From the NCBI GenBank assembly GCA_963930645.1, contig OZ005653.1, positions 111,571,259 to 111,635,258 on the forward strand: a stretch of DNA of 64,000 nucleotides. Reading direction: 5' to 3'. Position 1 is the first letter of the stretch. Every line of letters begins with the position of its first letter. This DNA is from Salticus scenicus (taxonomy: Eukaryota; Arthropoda; Arachnida; Araneae; Salticidae). This document shows positions 11,564 to 24,043 of this stretch, one piece after another. Under the pieces are notes generated by a model. The model made no database searches, had not been told where the DNA came from, and saw nothing but the letters and a program-made list of their open reading frames with translations. Made by a program: the position numbers and the translations under genes.

Positions 11564-12099
11564 CATTCGGTGACTATAATCTGCTTATGCCTTTACGAAT
11601 TACTTTCTACATACAAATATGTCGACAACATTCATAAAAATATCTTTGAGGGCTCTATAATTAGCTTTTTTTGAAATCTCTGTGACGGTAGGTCATATAT
11701 AATGTTCAAAGTTTTACATTTTCGTCATTATGAATATAACTTTTGAAAATATTTCTAAAACAAAATGTCATATATAAATCAAAAAGTGTGGTGCAAAATT
11801 AGATGCAATAAAAAACCTATATGCAATTTGCGATGTTTTTCGTCTAACCGATTTTGAGTTATGCGAGAGAAACACACATATACCTACATGCAGACGTCAC
11901 AAAAAATCGTGTAAAATGTTAGATATCTCACGGGAGCTTGTGAAAAATTAAAGTTGGAGGTGTGCAGCTAGACGTCATGGACAGTCACAGATAAAATTGT
12001 ACAACATTTACGATCATTTGTTTTTTAACTATGCGAAATGCAATATCCATTTAGCAAATCGGGATTACAATATTTTCTTATGAATCATATACCAATAAG
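11564..12099. other. AT-rich non-coding DNA
   Basis: No gene or bounded element seen. Base composition is moderately AT-rich with no long homopolymer, so it may be older unique sequence or a decayed repeat. Confidence 0.4.
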
Positions 12100-12560
12100 T
12101 ATTTGAAGACTGTCGAATTTTGATGTTTTTTTATCAAATATCTAGGTAAGCATTTTTAAAATCATCTTAAAACTTTTGCAGCGTAAAGAACATGTTATAC
12201 ATCATATATTTCAGCATAAGTTATTACCTGAAGAAGAATAGGGGACCAGTAAAAAATTAAACAAAAATCATAATATTTTAAACCCCCCTGCAAAAGTTAA
12301 TGTTTTAAATGCGTTTTGGCAGTAGCATGTGATGAGGATTTATTTCATTATCTGTATAAATGTTTATGGGTCTACCATATATATTCGTGGAAATATAACG
12401 TTTTTCTTTTTTCAAAAAAAAATCTACTCTTTAAATTATAACACGTAGGGATTTAGACCCAGTGCAGAGCCATTTTCAGGTAATTTGGCATACTACATTT
12501 GACACAGCATACTGCAATCAGAATGCAAAATTGTTAAATATCTTGAGATACGAGCAATTT
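12100..12560 (+). repeat. dispersed repeat, inverted relative to 17940-18400
   Basis: This segment is the reverse-complement relative of 17940-18400. Shared landmarks in opposite order include a C-run followed by TGCAAAAGTTAATGTTTTAA, AATGCGTTTTGGCAGTAGCATGTGAT-like sequence, and a segment meaning TTCTGATTGCAGTATG on the other strand. It is diverged and without open reading frames. The family is unidentified. Confidence 0.7.
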
Positions 12561-13318
12561 TATTAAATAATGCTTGCTTACACAAGCTTTAAAAAAAAAA
12601 AAAAAAAAAAAAAAAATCATTTTATCGCCAGACGTATTGAGAAATGAAAACCTCAAACAAATATCCTGTAAATTCAGAAATTTATGAAAGATAGATTGAG
12701 CAGAATTTCATTTCTTCTCCAAAAAAATAAGTAAATAAATAAAAATAAAAATAAAATAAGTAAATAAAATAAGGAAGATCATTGGGGGATTTATCAATAT
12801 TTCTTTACAATCATCGAACATTGCCTTACCATTGGGCACTGATTGAATGGAAATAAAAATGTGAGAAAGACCCTTTATAGTTTTGCTTTTATTTTGACAA
12901 TGGAAATTGAGAAAAATATATTGTTTACAAACTTCTTCTTAGGTGTTAAGTTACAGGCATAAGTTACATAGAACAAAACAATTATATGCATCATAAATGA
13001 CGTTTTTCATATATTTATTAAGAAATAACAATAACTAATAATTTTTTCCATAAACTAGAATATATCTAAATTTACTTGGTTACTATCATCTTAAGAACAT
13101 AAATTAATCTAATGAATTAAAAAAAAAAGAACCAAACAAAACTATACTGTGTATAATTTCATTGTATATCTTTAAAGATCACTGAATAAATAATAAATTT
13201 CGTACAAGATGTCACCTCACCATCATAATCAATATAATGTATCACTTTACGGCGTAATTGTTTTTATGATTAAGTTTCAGGGATAATCTCTATGGTCTAG
13301 CTTTAATTTACGAAATTT
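12561..13318. other. AT-rich non-coding DNA
   Basis: Contains a long A run (about 12591-12616) and an (AAATAA)n-like tract near 12724-12765. No gene, RNA or bounded element seen. Confidence 0.5.
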
Positions 13319-13739
13319 AAGGGCCCTCTTTACTCACCGCCACCGGAAGCTGAAGCTAATGTTATTCTATGGGAAATTTTTCTTTACAAATAACTTATTA
13401 ACTAATGCATATTTTTTAATTCTGTTTTCACATTCTGAAATTTCCCAGCTCTTAAATTGTCGGACCTTTTTTAAAAAATAATTTTTTTTAATTTTTTATA
13501 TTATATTTTGAAGCTGCAAAATACGAATTTTCAATATGTGGAACATTTTTCATTTTGCAATTTCAAAATAAAATACATTTTATAAAAAAAGGTCCGCCAA
13601 TTTAACAGTTGATAATATTCTGAGTGTGAAAACAGAATTTAAAAATATGTATTAGTTAATAAGTTATTTGTAAAGAAAATTTCCCCATAGAATAACTTTG
13701 GCTCGAGATTCCGGCGATGGTAAGTGAAGAGGGCCGTAT
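13319..13739. mobile_element. foldback MITE, about 420 bp
   Basis: The two halves are inverted copies through their whole length. The left begins GGGCCCTCTTTACTCACCGCC; the right ends GGTAAGTGAAGAGGGCC. Inside the arms, TTATTCTATGGG, CTTTACAAATAACTTATTAA and CTGTTTTCACA recur in mirror order, and GTCGGACCTTTTTT faces AAAAAAAGGTCCGCC near the centre. No clear target duplication is visible and there is no coding sequence. It is a non-autonomous DNA element of unassigned superfamily. Confidence 0.8.
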
Positions 13740-13931
13740 GAAAATATATGAAAATTATTTTGTGTACAATCGGACAGTAAATGTATCATTTTTAATACGT
13801 AGAGTTCTAAACTAATATCCAATAAAAGGTTTTGATAGTATGATAATAAAAATGTATTCAGAATGCGTAAATAGAACCCGAATCAAATTTTAATATTAAT
13901 TAAAGTATATAAAACGTAGCATGTTTTATTT

Positions 13932-13968
<37 letters not shown>

Positions 13969-15108
13969 TGCCTTATAACAGAAATGTGAGGAAATTTCAA
14001 TGAATTTTTGAGAAAAACACAACCCAAGCACTTTAAAAAGCATTATCATGTTTTTTTTTTTTTTTTTTTTTTTTTAATAATAAAAATATTGTAATTTTTA
14101 AATGTTTCTTTATGGAAAAAGTCTTTATTAAAATCAGTTATAAAAGAGAAGACGTGAACAAAGGAAATAATTATTTAATGTAAATTAAATAAAAATATTG
14201 ACACAAAAATAATGAAGTTATTGAATTCAAAAATTAATATATACAAGTATCTGATTTAATTGGAAGGTTTACGCAAATGATTTGTAAAAGCAGGTATTCC
14301 AGTTATTTAATTAATGCCTTTGCTGCAAATTTAATTAAATAAATGCTTTTATGTCTTTATTTTCTTTATTTGTTTTATGAAGTAATATTATTAATAAAAT
14401 ACGTTAATTTAAGTAAATATAAGTGCTAGGAAACAAAGGTTTGCCTGAAGTATAAAGTTATGCATTGGGTTTAATTAAATTATACACAAAAAGAATTGTT
14501 CGAAAGTTTAGCATATAAACTGCTTAAAACGATATAATTCATAGTACTGAATTGTATCACAGACGTTCAGTGAGATTTTTAATTCATAGGCTAAATTAAG
14601 AAATTTGAATTATAAAAGATTTTTTGAAAAGGGAAATGATGATATTGAATAGACAAAATATTTGCTAACATAAATTTGAGATAAAATTACAAATAAGAGT
14701 CAATAAACAAAAATTATTTTATAAAAACAAACAGTAATAAGAAAGATTTTATATTTTTCTGTATGAAGTCTGCTTTTCCTCATGTGTTCAAACAAGATGA
14801 ATATGATTTAATGACATATTCTATGTAAATAACTCATGAAACTCTGCTGTTACGTTAACACAACGATCAAAATAAATGCAATTTTCTTATTTAAAAAATA
14901 AACTTAAAGAGTAATTTTTATGCGAAATGTATTATCTGAATTATTCATTAATTAATTGTTATTTTTTTTAATTTAAACACTAATTTTTTTGTTAATAAAG
15001 TTTTTTTTCTTTTTTTAAACTGAAGCATTTTTTAACACATACGCACACACATTGGGGAAGGTATCCTGAAACGACCCATAAACTAGTTTTACCAAATCAA
15101 GAACCCTA
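13740..15108. other. AT-rich non-coding DNA with (TG)n microsatellite
   Basis: Holds an (AT)n(GT)n microsatellite at about 13932-13969 and a T run at about 14051-14075. No gene or bounded element seen. The composition is extremely AT-rich and favours drift or decayed repeats. Confidence 0.5.
13932..13969. repeat. (AT)n(GT)n compound microsatellite
   Basis: Short TA tract passing into about 24 bp of GT. Confidence 0.95.
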
Positions 15109-15431
15109 ACAACACAAAATGTTTCAGAAACTTATAACATGGAAACATTCTAAATATTCTATATAACATGGAAACATTCTAAATATTACAGAAACGTTCA
15201 GTTTCTGTAATATTTAGTATGCTTTCCGACTGTTTACATAATTATTTGCTTTCCGGTTATTTACATAAATGTAGAAATGTCCACGATCGTAACAAGCAAA
15301 TCAGATACGTAACAGAAACGTTTTAATCCCATAACAGAAAGAACATAGAAAAGGCTGAATGTTTCAGAAATGTGTTACGTTTTTAAAAGTTTTTAAGCAT
15401 TTTAAAACACAACTGAAACATTCTGTGCTGT
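15109..15431. mobile_element. probable MITE with inverted ends
   Basis: The left end, ACAACACAAAATGTTTCAG, matches the reverse complement of the right end, ACAGCACAGAATGTTTCAG, at 17 of 19 positions. The body is full of short inverted copies of ACAGAAAC and TTTCAGAAAC and has a direct repeat of ATAACATGGAAACATTCTAA (near 15137 and 15162). No coding sequence. The target duplication is unclear, so this is a probable call. Confidence 0.55.
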
Positions 15432-16649
15432 ATGGGAAGAAGCGAAGGTGCTGTTCAAGCGATTGTAGTGTTACGCGTCTGAATAGAATTCTTTGAAAAA
15501 TTGGGTTTTATAAAATCTCTTATAAGTTAAGCACTAACTTTCTTGTTTATTTAGATACACAGCCTTTCATGTAAAAAAATTTGATTTGGTTTACTAAATA
15601 AAATGAATTTTTAGATTTCCATTACACTTGCTGGTTTTGTTATGTTTCTCGGCGTCATCTAGTAATATGACTTAAAACAGATGACCATGTTGTTCGGTAA
15701 AATGATCCATTATGTGAATTGTTTTGTAATCCAATCTGTGGATCATTATGAATCCATTAATTTTATTGGATATTAATAAGCATTATTTCATTTATTTCTG
15801 GCTTTATTTTGGGTCTATTATTATGTCTACTATTTTTGGATCATAATTTTAAAATATTCCCTTTTTTGGTTTTCCTGTTCTTTTCAAAATTACCTGAGAC
15901 ACTTTTATTTATTTTATTATTATTATTCTTTTTCATAAAACATATTATGTCTGCTATTTGATTGTACAATTTATTTTATTTGTTTATTTATTGTCATAAT
16001 TACATATATATCCTTTACTTTTGCAGATAAAAGTTAATTTAAAATTAATTTTAAATGAAGGATCATTTTGCCCTTTGGTGAGTGTGAAGTGATCGTTTGG
16101 ACTCTTTTTGAAAATTCCCTTATTTTCTTACTTAGTTTAAGTTTGAAATATTATAAATGTATGTTTATAATGTAAAATATAGTGCAAAAAAAAAAAAAAA
16201 AAAAAAACTAGCAAATGGTCAATATTTTATTGAAACAGTTATGTTGTTTTACACAAGTTTTTCCAATAAGAGGACCATTTTTGGCCACCTTCCCCTATAC
16301 ATGACATTGCTTTCTTTGAAGAAACAATAGTACTATATGAATAATCTTTTTTGTAAACTTGAAAGTATGTCAAATCGTCTATCATATAGTTAGTTCTGGA
16401 AGGAAATGAGACCAGATGTCGCACTGACGCAACCTAGAGTATTGAAAAATAAAGTTTTCAGTGGAACGTTTGAAAAATAAATATACTGGATTGATATATT
16501 CTGCTTGTCAAATGCTAAGAAACAGGGACATTTTCTCAAATATATATTCGCATGTAGTGATTGAAGTAATGAATTTAAGTACTTATGTATAGGGATTGAG
16601 TCTTATTTTCATCATTCAAAATGGTACACATTTTACCATATGATAAAGC
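15432..16649. other. AT-rich non-coding DNA
   Basis: No supported gene or element. An A run lies at about 16186-16207. Short open frames on both strands have no family features. Confidence 0.5.
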
Positions 16650-17560
16650 AGGATAGCAAAATAATACACAGGGTTCACATTTGAAAGTATCTGAGAAGTA
16701 CAAAATGTTATTTTGTTGTCTCAGGAGGATAAGTATTATTCTCTTAGTAAAGAAAATTCTCTCATTGAACACTAGTGCAAATTTTGTATCCATTTTTCAT
16801 GCTATCTACGAAATTAGTGGGTTGGTTTTAGGGGATTTTATAACACCCTCACTCTACAAGCGTTTTGAGTCCTCTCACGATTAGTGGAGGAAAGGTCATT
16901 TCAGAAAAAACCTCTTTTAATTGCTTACCAGGCATTCACTCAGGAATTTAACTGCTGAAAATAAGCAGATCATTCCACATGTAAATATATAATTTCCATG
17001 TGTTTCCGATACTTAAATAGTCCTTTATATAATACCGCTATGATGTAACGGTAACTCGCTTTAAGATGTGACGGGGTAAATACCTGTTGTGTATAATGTA
17101 TTACTGTACATCACGCCTTTATTATACCGATTACGTTCACAAACATTCTGTGATGTGTAACAATTTCCCCCTTTCTCTCCACTTAATTTATGACAAGAGT
17201 CACTTGTCACAGTAAAGCGGGGTTTGCCGAAGAACATCAACTTTTATCAATATTGCTGACCTAATAAGACAATATATTCCTTAAAGCAACACAATCTTTC
17301 TCAGCGGTCAAGTGGGCAAATTAATTACATTGTATAAATTTCCGTATATACAAGATAGCCTGATAAAAAGCATTCTTTCTTCGGAGGCTAGTGCACATTT
17401 TGTGTCTATTGTTCATGTTCTGTACTAAGTTGTTGCGCTGGGGCTCTTATCATAATTATTTTTTAAAATAGTTTTTGAATCCTCGCGAAGTTCGGGGACG
17501 ATCCGTTATTTGAGAAAAACCACTTCCAAAATCACACAAGGCATTCACTAGGTCTGGGCA
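16650..17560 (+). repeat. two diverged direct copies, about 660 bp apart
   Basis: The segment around 16725-16960 recurs around 17355-17570. Shared order: GATA near the start, TTCTCTCATTG versus TTCTTTCTTCGG, CTAGTGCAAATTTTGT versus CTAGTGCACATTTTGT, TTGAGTCCTC versus TTGAATCCTCGCG, and CAGGCATTCACT versus AAGGCATTCACTAG. It looks like an old tandem duplication or two copies of an interspersed repeat. A 67-residue open frame over the first copy is not conserved in the second. Confidence 0.6.
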
Positions 17561-17939
17561 ATGTATCAATTCACCGAGAAATATAGATTTAAAACTTACA
17601 TCGTGAAATCGATTTAAGCTTACGCCGATTTTTGCTAATATAGATTTTCCAGATATATTGCTAATTCGATTTAAATTTACACTGATTCTTGTCTAAATGA
17701 ATTTAACATCTATATTGCTAAATCAAATTAGGTTTAGTGAGTTTTTGATCTATACATCAATAGTTGTGGAGTTAACATTAGTGCCATATATCATATCGAA
17801 ACCAATTGTGCCTTATACAGCACAGACATCGATTTATTTTGATTGACGATATTCTGACCGAATGTTATAATCTGATCATTGCGAACTTTTGAATTAAAAC
17901 TTTGTTGGATTTTAGTATAACTAGGGATCCTAAAAAAAA
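17561..17939. repeat. short imperfect repeats with ATATAGATTT
   Basis: AATATAGATTT, ATTGCTAATTCGATTTAA, ATCTATATTGCTAAATCAAATTA and related words recur at roughly 60-70-bp intervals up to about 17750. It looks like a decayed short-period satellite. No coding potential. Confidence 0.5.
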
Positions 17940-18400
17940 GGAAGCCGACTCTTTTGCATTCTGATTACAGTATGATGTGTTTAATGTAGTATACCAAGTA
18001 TCCTAAAAATGATTTTGTACTGGTTTTAATTCAAAGTGTATTATAATAAAAAAAATAGTTTTTCTGGCAATTTTTTAAAAAAACTGTTATATCTTCATGA
18101 ATGTATGTGGTAGCCTCATAAAAATTTATACAAATAAATAAAAGAATCCTCATAATCACATGCTACAACCAAAACGCATTTTAAACATTACTTTTTGCAG
18201 GGTGATCTAAAACATTTTGATTTTTGTTTAGTTTTTACTAGTCTTTTACTCCTTTTTAGGAAAAAACTTTTGCTGAAATTTATGAGATATAACATGCTTT
18301 TTATACTTTCAAAATTTTAAGATGAATCCTGAAGAATTTTTCTAATTTTTTTATTTGACTAAACGTCTATATTTTAAAAATTTCCAAATACTTATTGGTA
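17940..18400 (-). repeat. dispersed repeat, inverted partner of 12100-12560
   Basis: Reverse-complement relative of 12100-12560: TTGCATTCTGATTACAGTATG, CACATGCTACAACCAAAACGCATT and TTTTTGCAGGGTGAT follow in matching order. It is diverged and non-coding. The copies are close enough to form a long hairpin only over a 5.4-kb loop, so they are more likely two independent insertions. Confidence 0.7.
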
Positions 18401-18599
18401 GGTAGTGTATGTATAAATAAATGTGTATTTAAGTATTAAATTATTTTATGAAGCTCAAATATTTCTATTTTTGAAATAATATTTATATGTAAATATCTCT
18501 CACAATGTCAGTCTGATTCACTTTTTATGGGTATTGTGCTCTATAAAAATATTGTTAATAAAAAATTACAGAAAATGAAATTTAGGATTTATTTGAAAA

Positions 18600-18838
18600 T
18601 TTATGACAAGGAGAAATTTTAAGTATAGTAAAATATGAAATACACGTCATTATCTATAATGCAATTGTGCAAATGAAACATTTAATGGAACTTAAGTTTT
18701 ATTTTATAAATAATAAATGAAAATAAATGAACTTACAAAAATATTTGTAGATTTGTATATGCAATCATTTTAAAACATTTTACTTTTTTTTTAATTCAAT
18801 TTAATTTTTTATATGAAAAAAAATATTTTAATAAAATT

Positions 18839-18873
<35 letters not shown>

Positions 18874-19620
18874 CTTTTTGCACATTTATATTGTTTACTA
18901 CATTCATTTTATATGCTCATACATATTAACATATTTATACGTATGCTTATATTACATTTGAGGAAATACATAATAAGAAATTATATTATATGTGCACACA
19001 CATATACATTAATTTTTGTTCTGCAAGGTTTATTACAAGAAAATAAAATTAAGGAAGCTAATTATGAAATGTGATAATATACAAATATTATACACAAGAT
19101 AAAAATAACTCAAATTAAAGATTTTTCTTTTATTTGTAAATAATTTAATTGACATTACTTTTAACTTCGAATAGTCTTTCATGTTACGTAATCAAGCTGC
19201 CTCATACATACGTAGTAAGTAAAATACGACAAATCATAATTTAAACGATATTGGAACTCTGTGATATGACAAATTAAACTAATTGAAAGTTCGAACGAGT
19301 TTATATTTAATCGTAAGATTTTGACTTTTTAATGACATCATTAAACATAAATTCTTTAATGTCCTAGAATAATAATTAATATCAGTATGATGTCGGTTAC
19401 TTAACGATAAATTATTTAACAGTTTAAATGCTGAAAATAAATCATTCGTCAAAATACTTAATAATTGCTAATAAGTTGCTGGTTTCTTTAATGATTATGC
19501 ATTTAAATAATGTCAGCGTACAGAGTAATATATCAAAGTATACTAATAAATATATTTCCTTCGTGTATTAAATTATAATGAGTTAATTTCATTTATGAGG
19601 GTGAAGACATCATGCATATT
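18600..19620 (+). repeat. dispersed repeat, third copy of the 46-50 kb family
   Basis: Parallel to 46420-47280 and 49330-49960 in the same orientation. The clearest block is TTTTGACTTTTTAATGACAT followed by CATTAAACATAAATTCTTTAA and TGATGTCGGTTACTT (here about 19315-19405). Non-coding, with a (TA)n tract at about 18841-18870. Confidence 0.7.
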
Positions 19621-20457
19621 TCTTGTTACATTTTAAATAATAAATATTAGTTTGTCTCAATGAATTTTTGTGCGCCTATATATAGGAATTTGTTACTTAT
19701 AAATAATACAAATCTTTTAATTGAAAAAAAAAAAAAAAAAAAAAAAACTTCATAATGTAAAGATGTAGCGTGACAGACAAGACAAAAAAAAAAAAAAAAA
19801 AAAAACAGACATAATTTAAGTGACTCATATTTATAAACCAAATTCTCTGAATGGAGACACATTTGAAGTGCGATAGTTAAAATTTACATAAACAAGACTT
19901 TTATCTGATATGAAAAAAAAAATAATAATATATAAAAATTTATATAAAATTTTAAATAAAAGCTTAACAGACATTGCAAGTGTAAGAATGTAGAATTCTC
20001 ATTTCTTACTTACATTTAAAATTAAATATTCATTTTAAGGGGGAAGGGGGGTAGTACCTTTGAAAGTTATAAAAATCGATTTTTCAAAAATATTTTTAAA
20101 AGGTGGCACGGAATGATTGGAAAATTTTAATCCAAACCTCATTCAAATTGGATAAAACACACAAGCAGCAATAAAAATCATACCTTATGTCAGCTATTCA
20201 GGACATAGGAGATTTAAATTCCAAATTATTTCCGGAGCTTCAAAAAAAAAAAAAAAAAAAAAAAAAACAGTACCGTACGGTACAACATATTTTATCAGTG
20301 TTTTTTAATAATCATATTTCTTTCATGTATTAAGGATTTGCAGAAATATTTTCGTGAGATTTTACTGGTTTCTCGCTAACAGAATTAACATACCTAAACG
20401 TTTGCAGTATTATATTCTATTATCATTTAATTAACAAATTAATTTAAGTGACGTATA
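19621..20457. other. AT-rich non-coding DNA with A runs
   Basis: Contains A runs at about 19724-19747, 19785-19804 and 20240-20266, which cause poly-Phe open frames on the minus strand. No gene or bounded element seen. Confidence 0.5.
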
Positions 20458-20792
20458 TACAGTCGGCAGAAAAATTCTTAAAGCGCTGTCATATGTAAAA
20501 GATGTGCCTTAATACTTTTCTGTTATAAAAATATTTTAGTCGTGGTCTTTGCCTTTATGTTAACGAAGGTGTCTTTTAACTGATCATGCACACAGTCGGC
20601 AGCAAAACTTTTTTAAATGCTAACAATAGTTCGTATTTAAAAGATTTGCCCCTAATTCCGTTTTGTTATAAAAATATTTGTTTAGTCGTCATATTGATCT
20701 TTATGCTAACGAATATGTCTTTTAACTGACCATACTACAATCGGCAACAAAATTTTTGAAACGGTAGCAATAATTTTTATCTAGAAGATGTA
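20458..20792. repeat. tandem copies of a mariner-type terminal sequence
   Basis: CAGTCGGCAGAAAAATT at 20460, CAGTCGGCAGCAAAACTT at 20593 and CAATCGGCAACAAAATTT at 20738 head three related units of 133-145 bp. The head resembles the ends of the palindromic MITE at 58087-58300 (CAGTCAGTAACAAAAG). The array runs directly into the Tc1 copy B. It is probably several truncated MITE ends amplified in tandem. Confidence 0.6.
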
Positions 20793-22474
20793 CACTAATG
20801 GAAAAAAAAAAAAAAAAAAAAAAAAAGCCGCACTGCAGAAAAAGTGACTTATATCTTTTTTTCTTTGTAATAATTTGAAAACTAATGGTTATAACAAATA
20901 AAACTGTCATGTTTGCATACTATACCAAAGGGATGAAATGATACCTATATACATTTTTGATTTCGTTATTACTTTATTACACTGTATGAAGTAAATAATA
21001 AAAATCTACTTAAAACTTTCTTTTTAAACGTGATATGATAAGCATATACTTTGTATTCGATTACGATTTATTATGTGAAACAAAGAAGTTATATTTTAAT
21101 ATATGAAATAAAACTATTTAGTCGTTATATCTAAACAATTATCTAACAAAAATATGTATTCTGCATTGGTAATTCCACCTTAATATGTAATTACTGCTTT
21201 AATGTGCAAAGGCGTAGTATTATACAATTTTATAATATAAATTTCAGAAATTTCACTGTGCCAAATATCATAAATATTTTTTCTAATTCTTGCAGAATTG
21301 TAGGCTGCAAATTTCGAACACCCCCCCCCCCTCTCGCCTTTCTTTTCGACTAAACATTTTCGAGCCGATTGAGATTAGGCTATTCCTGGTCAGGTAAAGA
21401 AGAAACTCCACAATATTCTTTGTGGGATTTAACTTAAAGTTAAAAAGATATAATTACTTAGGGAATTATAGATGCTCAGGAAAATGGATAGGTAATTTTA
21501 ACATTTGAATCAAACAAACGTACCGCAGACGTCCTTTAGCAAGGTACAATATTATCTTAAAATTTTATTTGCGGGAAAGTCTGGGATGCCTTCAAAATAG
21601 TCGGTAAGGCTCCACTTTATAATAACCGCATTATATTTCGAGTTAATCGATCCCTTGAGCATAAAAATTTGCCCGACTCCTTTAAAAGTTATGCTCCTCG
21701 GTACCATAATGTACGTAGAATGTGTCAATGTTTTAAGAGGGCGATTTGCATTATGTCGGATACACTTTTGTCGTTTTAATATCTTTCTTCATCAGCTAGA
21801 AGTAAGTTAAACATGACTCATCAGCGAAATCAAGCTTAACTCACTAATTAACTGCTATTTTTTTCTTAATATCATGGCTATTTTTTTTTTTTTTTTTTTT
21901 TTTTTTTTGCAGATCTTCTGGATATTTAAACTGCTTTATTTAATTGTTCCCACACTGTATTTGTAGAAAGAATTTTTCTATACACTTTTTTTGAAATATT
22001 TTCTAAGTTATGAACATGATACAAATCGATTTTTTAAGCTTTTGCTTTTTAACTTGAGGTCATATCGCTTTTATGAGAAGCATGGCAGTCTAAAGAAAAA
22101 TTTTCATTTTAAACAGCCAAAAAATTCTATATCTTGCTAAAAATCATCTCACCAATATTTCGTTAACATATAATTATTTTGCCATCTCGCGTATTAAAAT
22201 ATGTTCTGATTTTTTTTCTAAAATTAATACTTTTGTGGCATCGTTAATTATCTTATCGTTACCATTTATGAAATACACAATAAAGTGACAATTTTCTGAT
22301 AATTGCACTTTCTTTTCAACTCTGGGCTCAATCGTAAAGGGCACATGGAGGGCGACGTAATAAAATTTGTTCGAAAATTTGTTTTTTAAATGATAAAATT
22401 GGCGTGTGAATAAAGAGAAAAGGAAAATATCTTAGTGCGGCTTTTTTTTTTTTTTTTTTTTTGGTCTCTTAGTG
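20793..22474 (-). mobile_element. Tc1/mariner-family element, copy B
   Basis: A 1682-bp sister of the element at 5289-6971, same orientation. The left end is CACTAATGG, an A run and GCCGCACTGCAG; the right end is AGTGCGGC, a T run and GGTCTCTTAGTG. TA flanks both ends. The two copies are collinear throughout, with substitutions and small indels, and the A/T run inside the ends is expanded here. The inner T run at about 21880-21909 is not in copy A. Confidence 0.88.
21140..22100 (-). pseudogene. Tc1/mariner transposase, decayed (copy B)
   Basis: Minus-strand relic matching copy A's transposase block for block. Sequence around 21170-21320 corresponds to the C-terminal frame with the ELEKF-like and MPF-CIKAVI-like segments, but more stops and frameshifts are present than in copy A. 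The DES-like block near 21800-21850 is altered. It is not coding. Confidence 0.75.
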
Positions 22475-22506
22475 TACACTAAATGGTGTTTTGTTAAGTA
22501 ACTACC

Positions 22507-22823
22507 CTAGTCGACAAAAAAATGGAGGGTAACAAAAATGAAATTAACTATTTTCAATTAATTTTGTAGTGCAGAATTCAAAAATAATAGCGAAAAATCT
22601 GTAACACGTACAGATTTTTTGTTACGATTATTTAATCTGTGCTGAAAGCAATAATCCCTGTCTAAAAAAAGTACACTTAATACTGCTTTGTTAAATAAAT
22701 TCGTGTCGAGTCATGTTCTTAGTTAGTCTAAGAATATGATTCGAATTTAACAAAATAGTATTAAATGTACTTTTTAAATATCGGAATTATTTGCTAGTGC
22801 TCGGATACTTTTGCTGTCGACTG
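22507..22823. mobile_element. mariner-type palindromic MITE, rearranged copy
   Basis: The right half (22640-22823) ends TGCTAGTGCTCGGATACTTT and GCTGTCGACTG followed by TA. Its arms (AAAAAAGTACACTTAATACT facing AGTATTAAATGTACTTTTTA) fold on each other. This matches the family of the clean copy at 58087-58300. The left end near 22507 is less certain because it also holds a small inverted repeat around ACGTACAGATT. It lies about 30 bp from Tc1 copy B. Confidence 0.6.
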
Positions 22824-23877
22824 TATTGTAAAAAAAAAAAAAAAAAAAAGAAATTTGCCATTTTCTCATATTTTAACAAAAAAAAAAAAAAAAAAAAAAA
22901 ATGGAACAAGCATGGTTGCCAGGACTCTGATTTGCCAGGACTCTGGGTTGCCAGCAGGAAGGGTTACAACCTGTGGTACTGTGAATATGATAAAAATTCG
23001 TGAAAATTGCCATTTTCTGATACTCTAACAGAAAAATGTGGCGTGGTGGGACTTTTTTGCTTGCAGATATTTAAATAAAAATTGGAATCAATAATAAAAA
23101 TGAAAATTTGACCGTTGTTACCGAACCACTGTAGACCAGTGTTATTAGTCAAGGAATGATCCTAGTCTTTACGTTATTTATACAAAAGTAAGTTGATGAT
23201 AAAAGTTAGCGATCAAACTATTAAAAAAAAAGAAAATGACGGTTCCAGGTCATCACTGATTTTGTACGACATACCGTACAATGAGGTATTTAGATAGTAT
23301 GTGTATGGTACTCAAACTTACAATTTTTAAATAAAAATTGAATATTTATTTTATATAAAAATATTCACTGTTAAACTATACCAGAATGGAATGATTTTAT
23401 GCGTGAATAGAAACATAAACTATATTATAAAAATAAAACTTTAGTTTTCGAAAAGTTACTTGAAACTTTGACGTGGGTAAAATAGTTGATTAAATATGAA
23501 TAATATTTCTTTTTAATGATATAAAAAAAAAAGACATGGAACATTTACAAAAAAATAATGGGGAAGTAAATGTATTCTGTTTATAGGATTTAAGGAATAT
23601 TACTACATTTATTATTACTTTACTTAGTCAAAGTAAAATATAATCATTGTTATAATTCATTTTCAGTTCAAAATAATGTGTTTTCTTTAATATTTTATAG
23701 TAGTATATTAACGTGTTATACTCTAATATATTTAACATAACTGCAGTTTATCAAAAAGAAATATTACATTTAATATAAGGGTTTATCCTACCGGTTAAAA
23801 AAAATATATATATATTTATGAGATTTATTTTCATGCCTTGAAAATAAATAACTTTAAATCAGTTTCCCCTCGAGTTG

Positions 23878-23934
<57 letters not shown>

Positions 23935-24043
23935 CCGCACCGTAATGTAAGACTAAATATGAAATAAATATTGAATAAGAAAAAGGAATATAACAAAGAA
24001 TGGATAAAATACTGTATTTTCCTTGCAATATTTTATTTTGTTT
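22824..24043. other. AT-rich non-coding DNA with (TA)n
   Basis: Two A runs (about 22831-22849 and 22879-22901), a short direct repeat of TTGCCAGGACTCTG (about 22917 and 22932), and a (TA)n microsatellite at about 23880-23929. No gene seen. Confidence 0.5.
23880..23929. repeat. (TA)n microsatellite
   Basis: About 50 bp of uninterrupted TA. Confidence 0.95.

Noticed and set aside
11258..11566. 102-residue minus-strand frame
   Set aside because: It lies wholly across a MITE and ends in its terminal repeat; stop-poor only because the element is less AT-rich.
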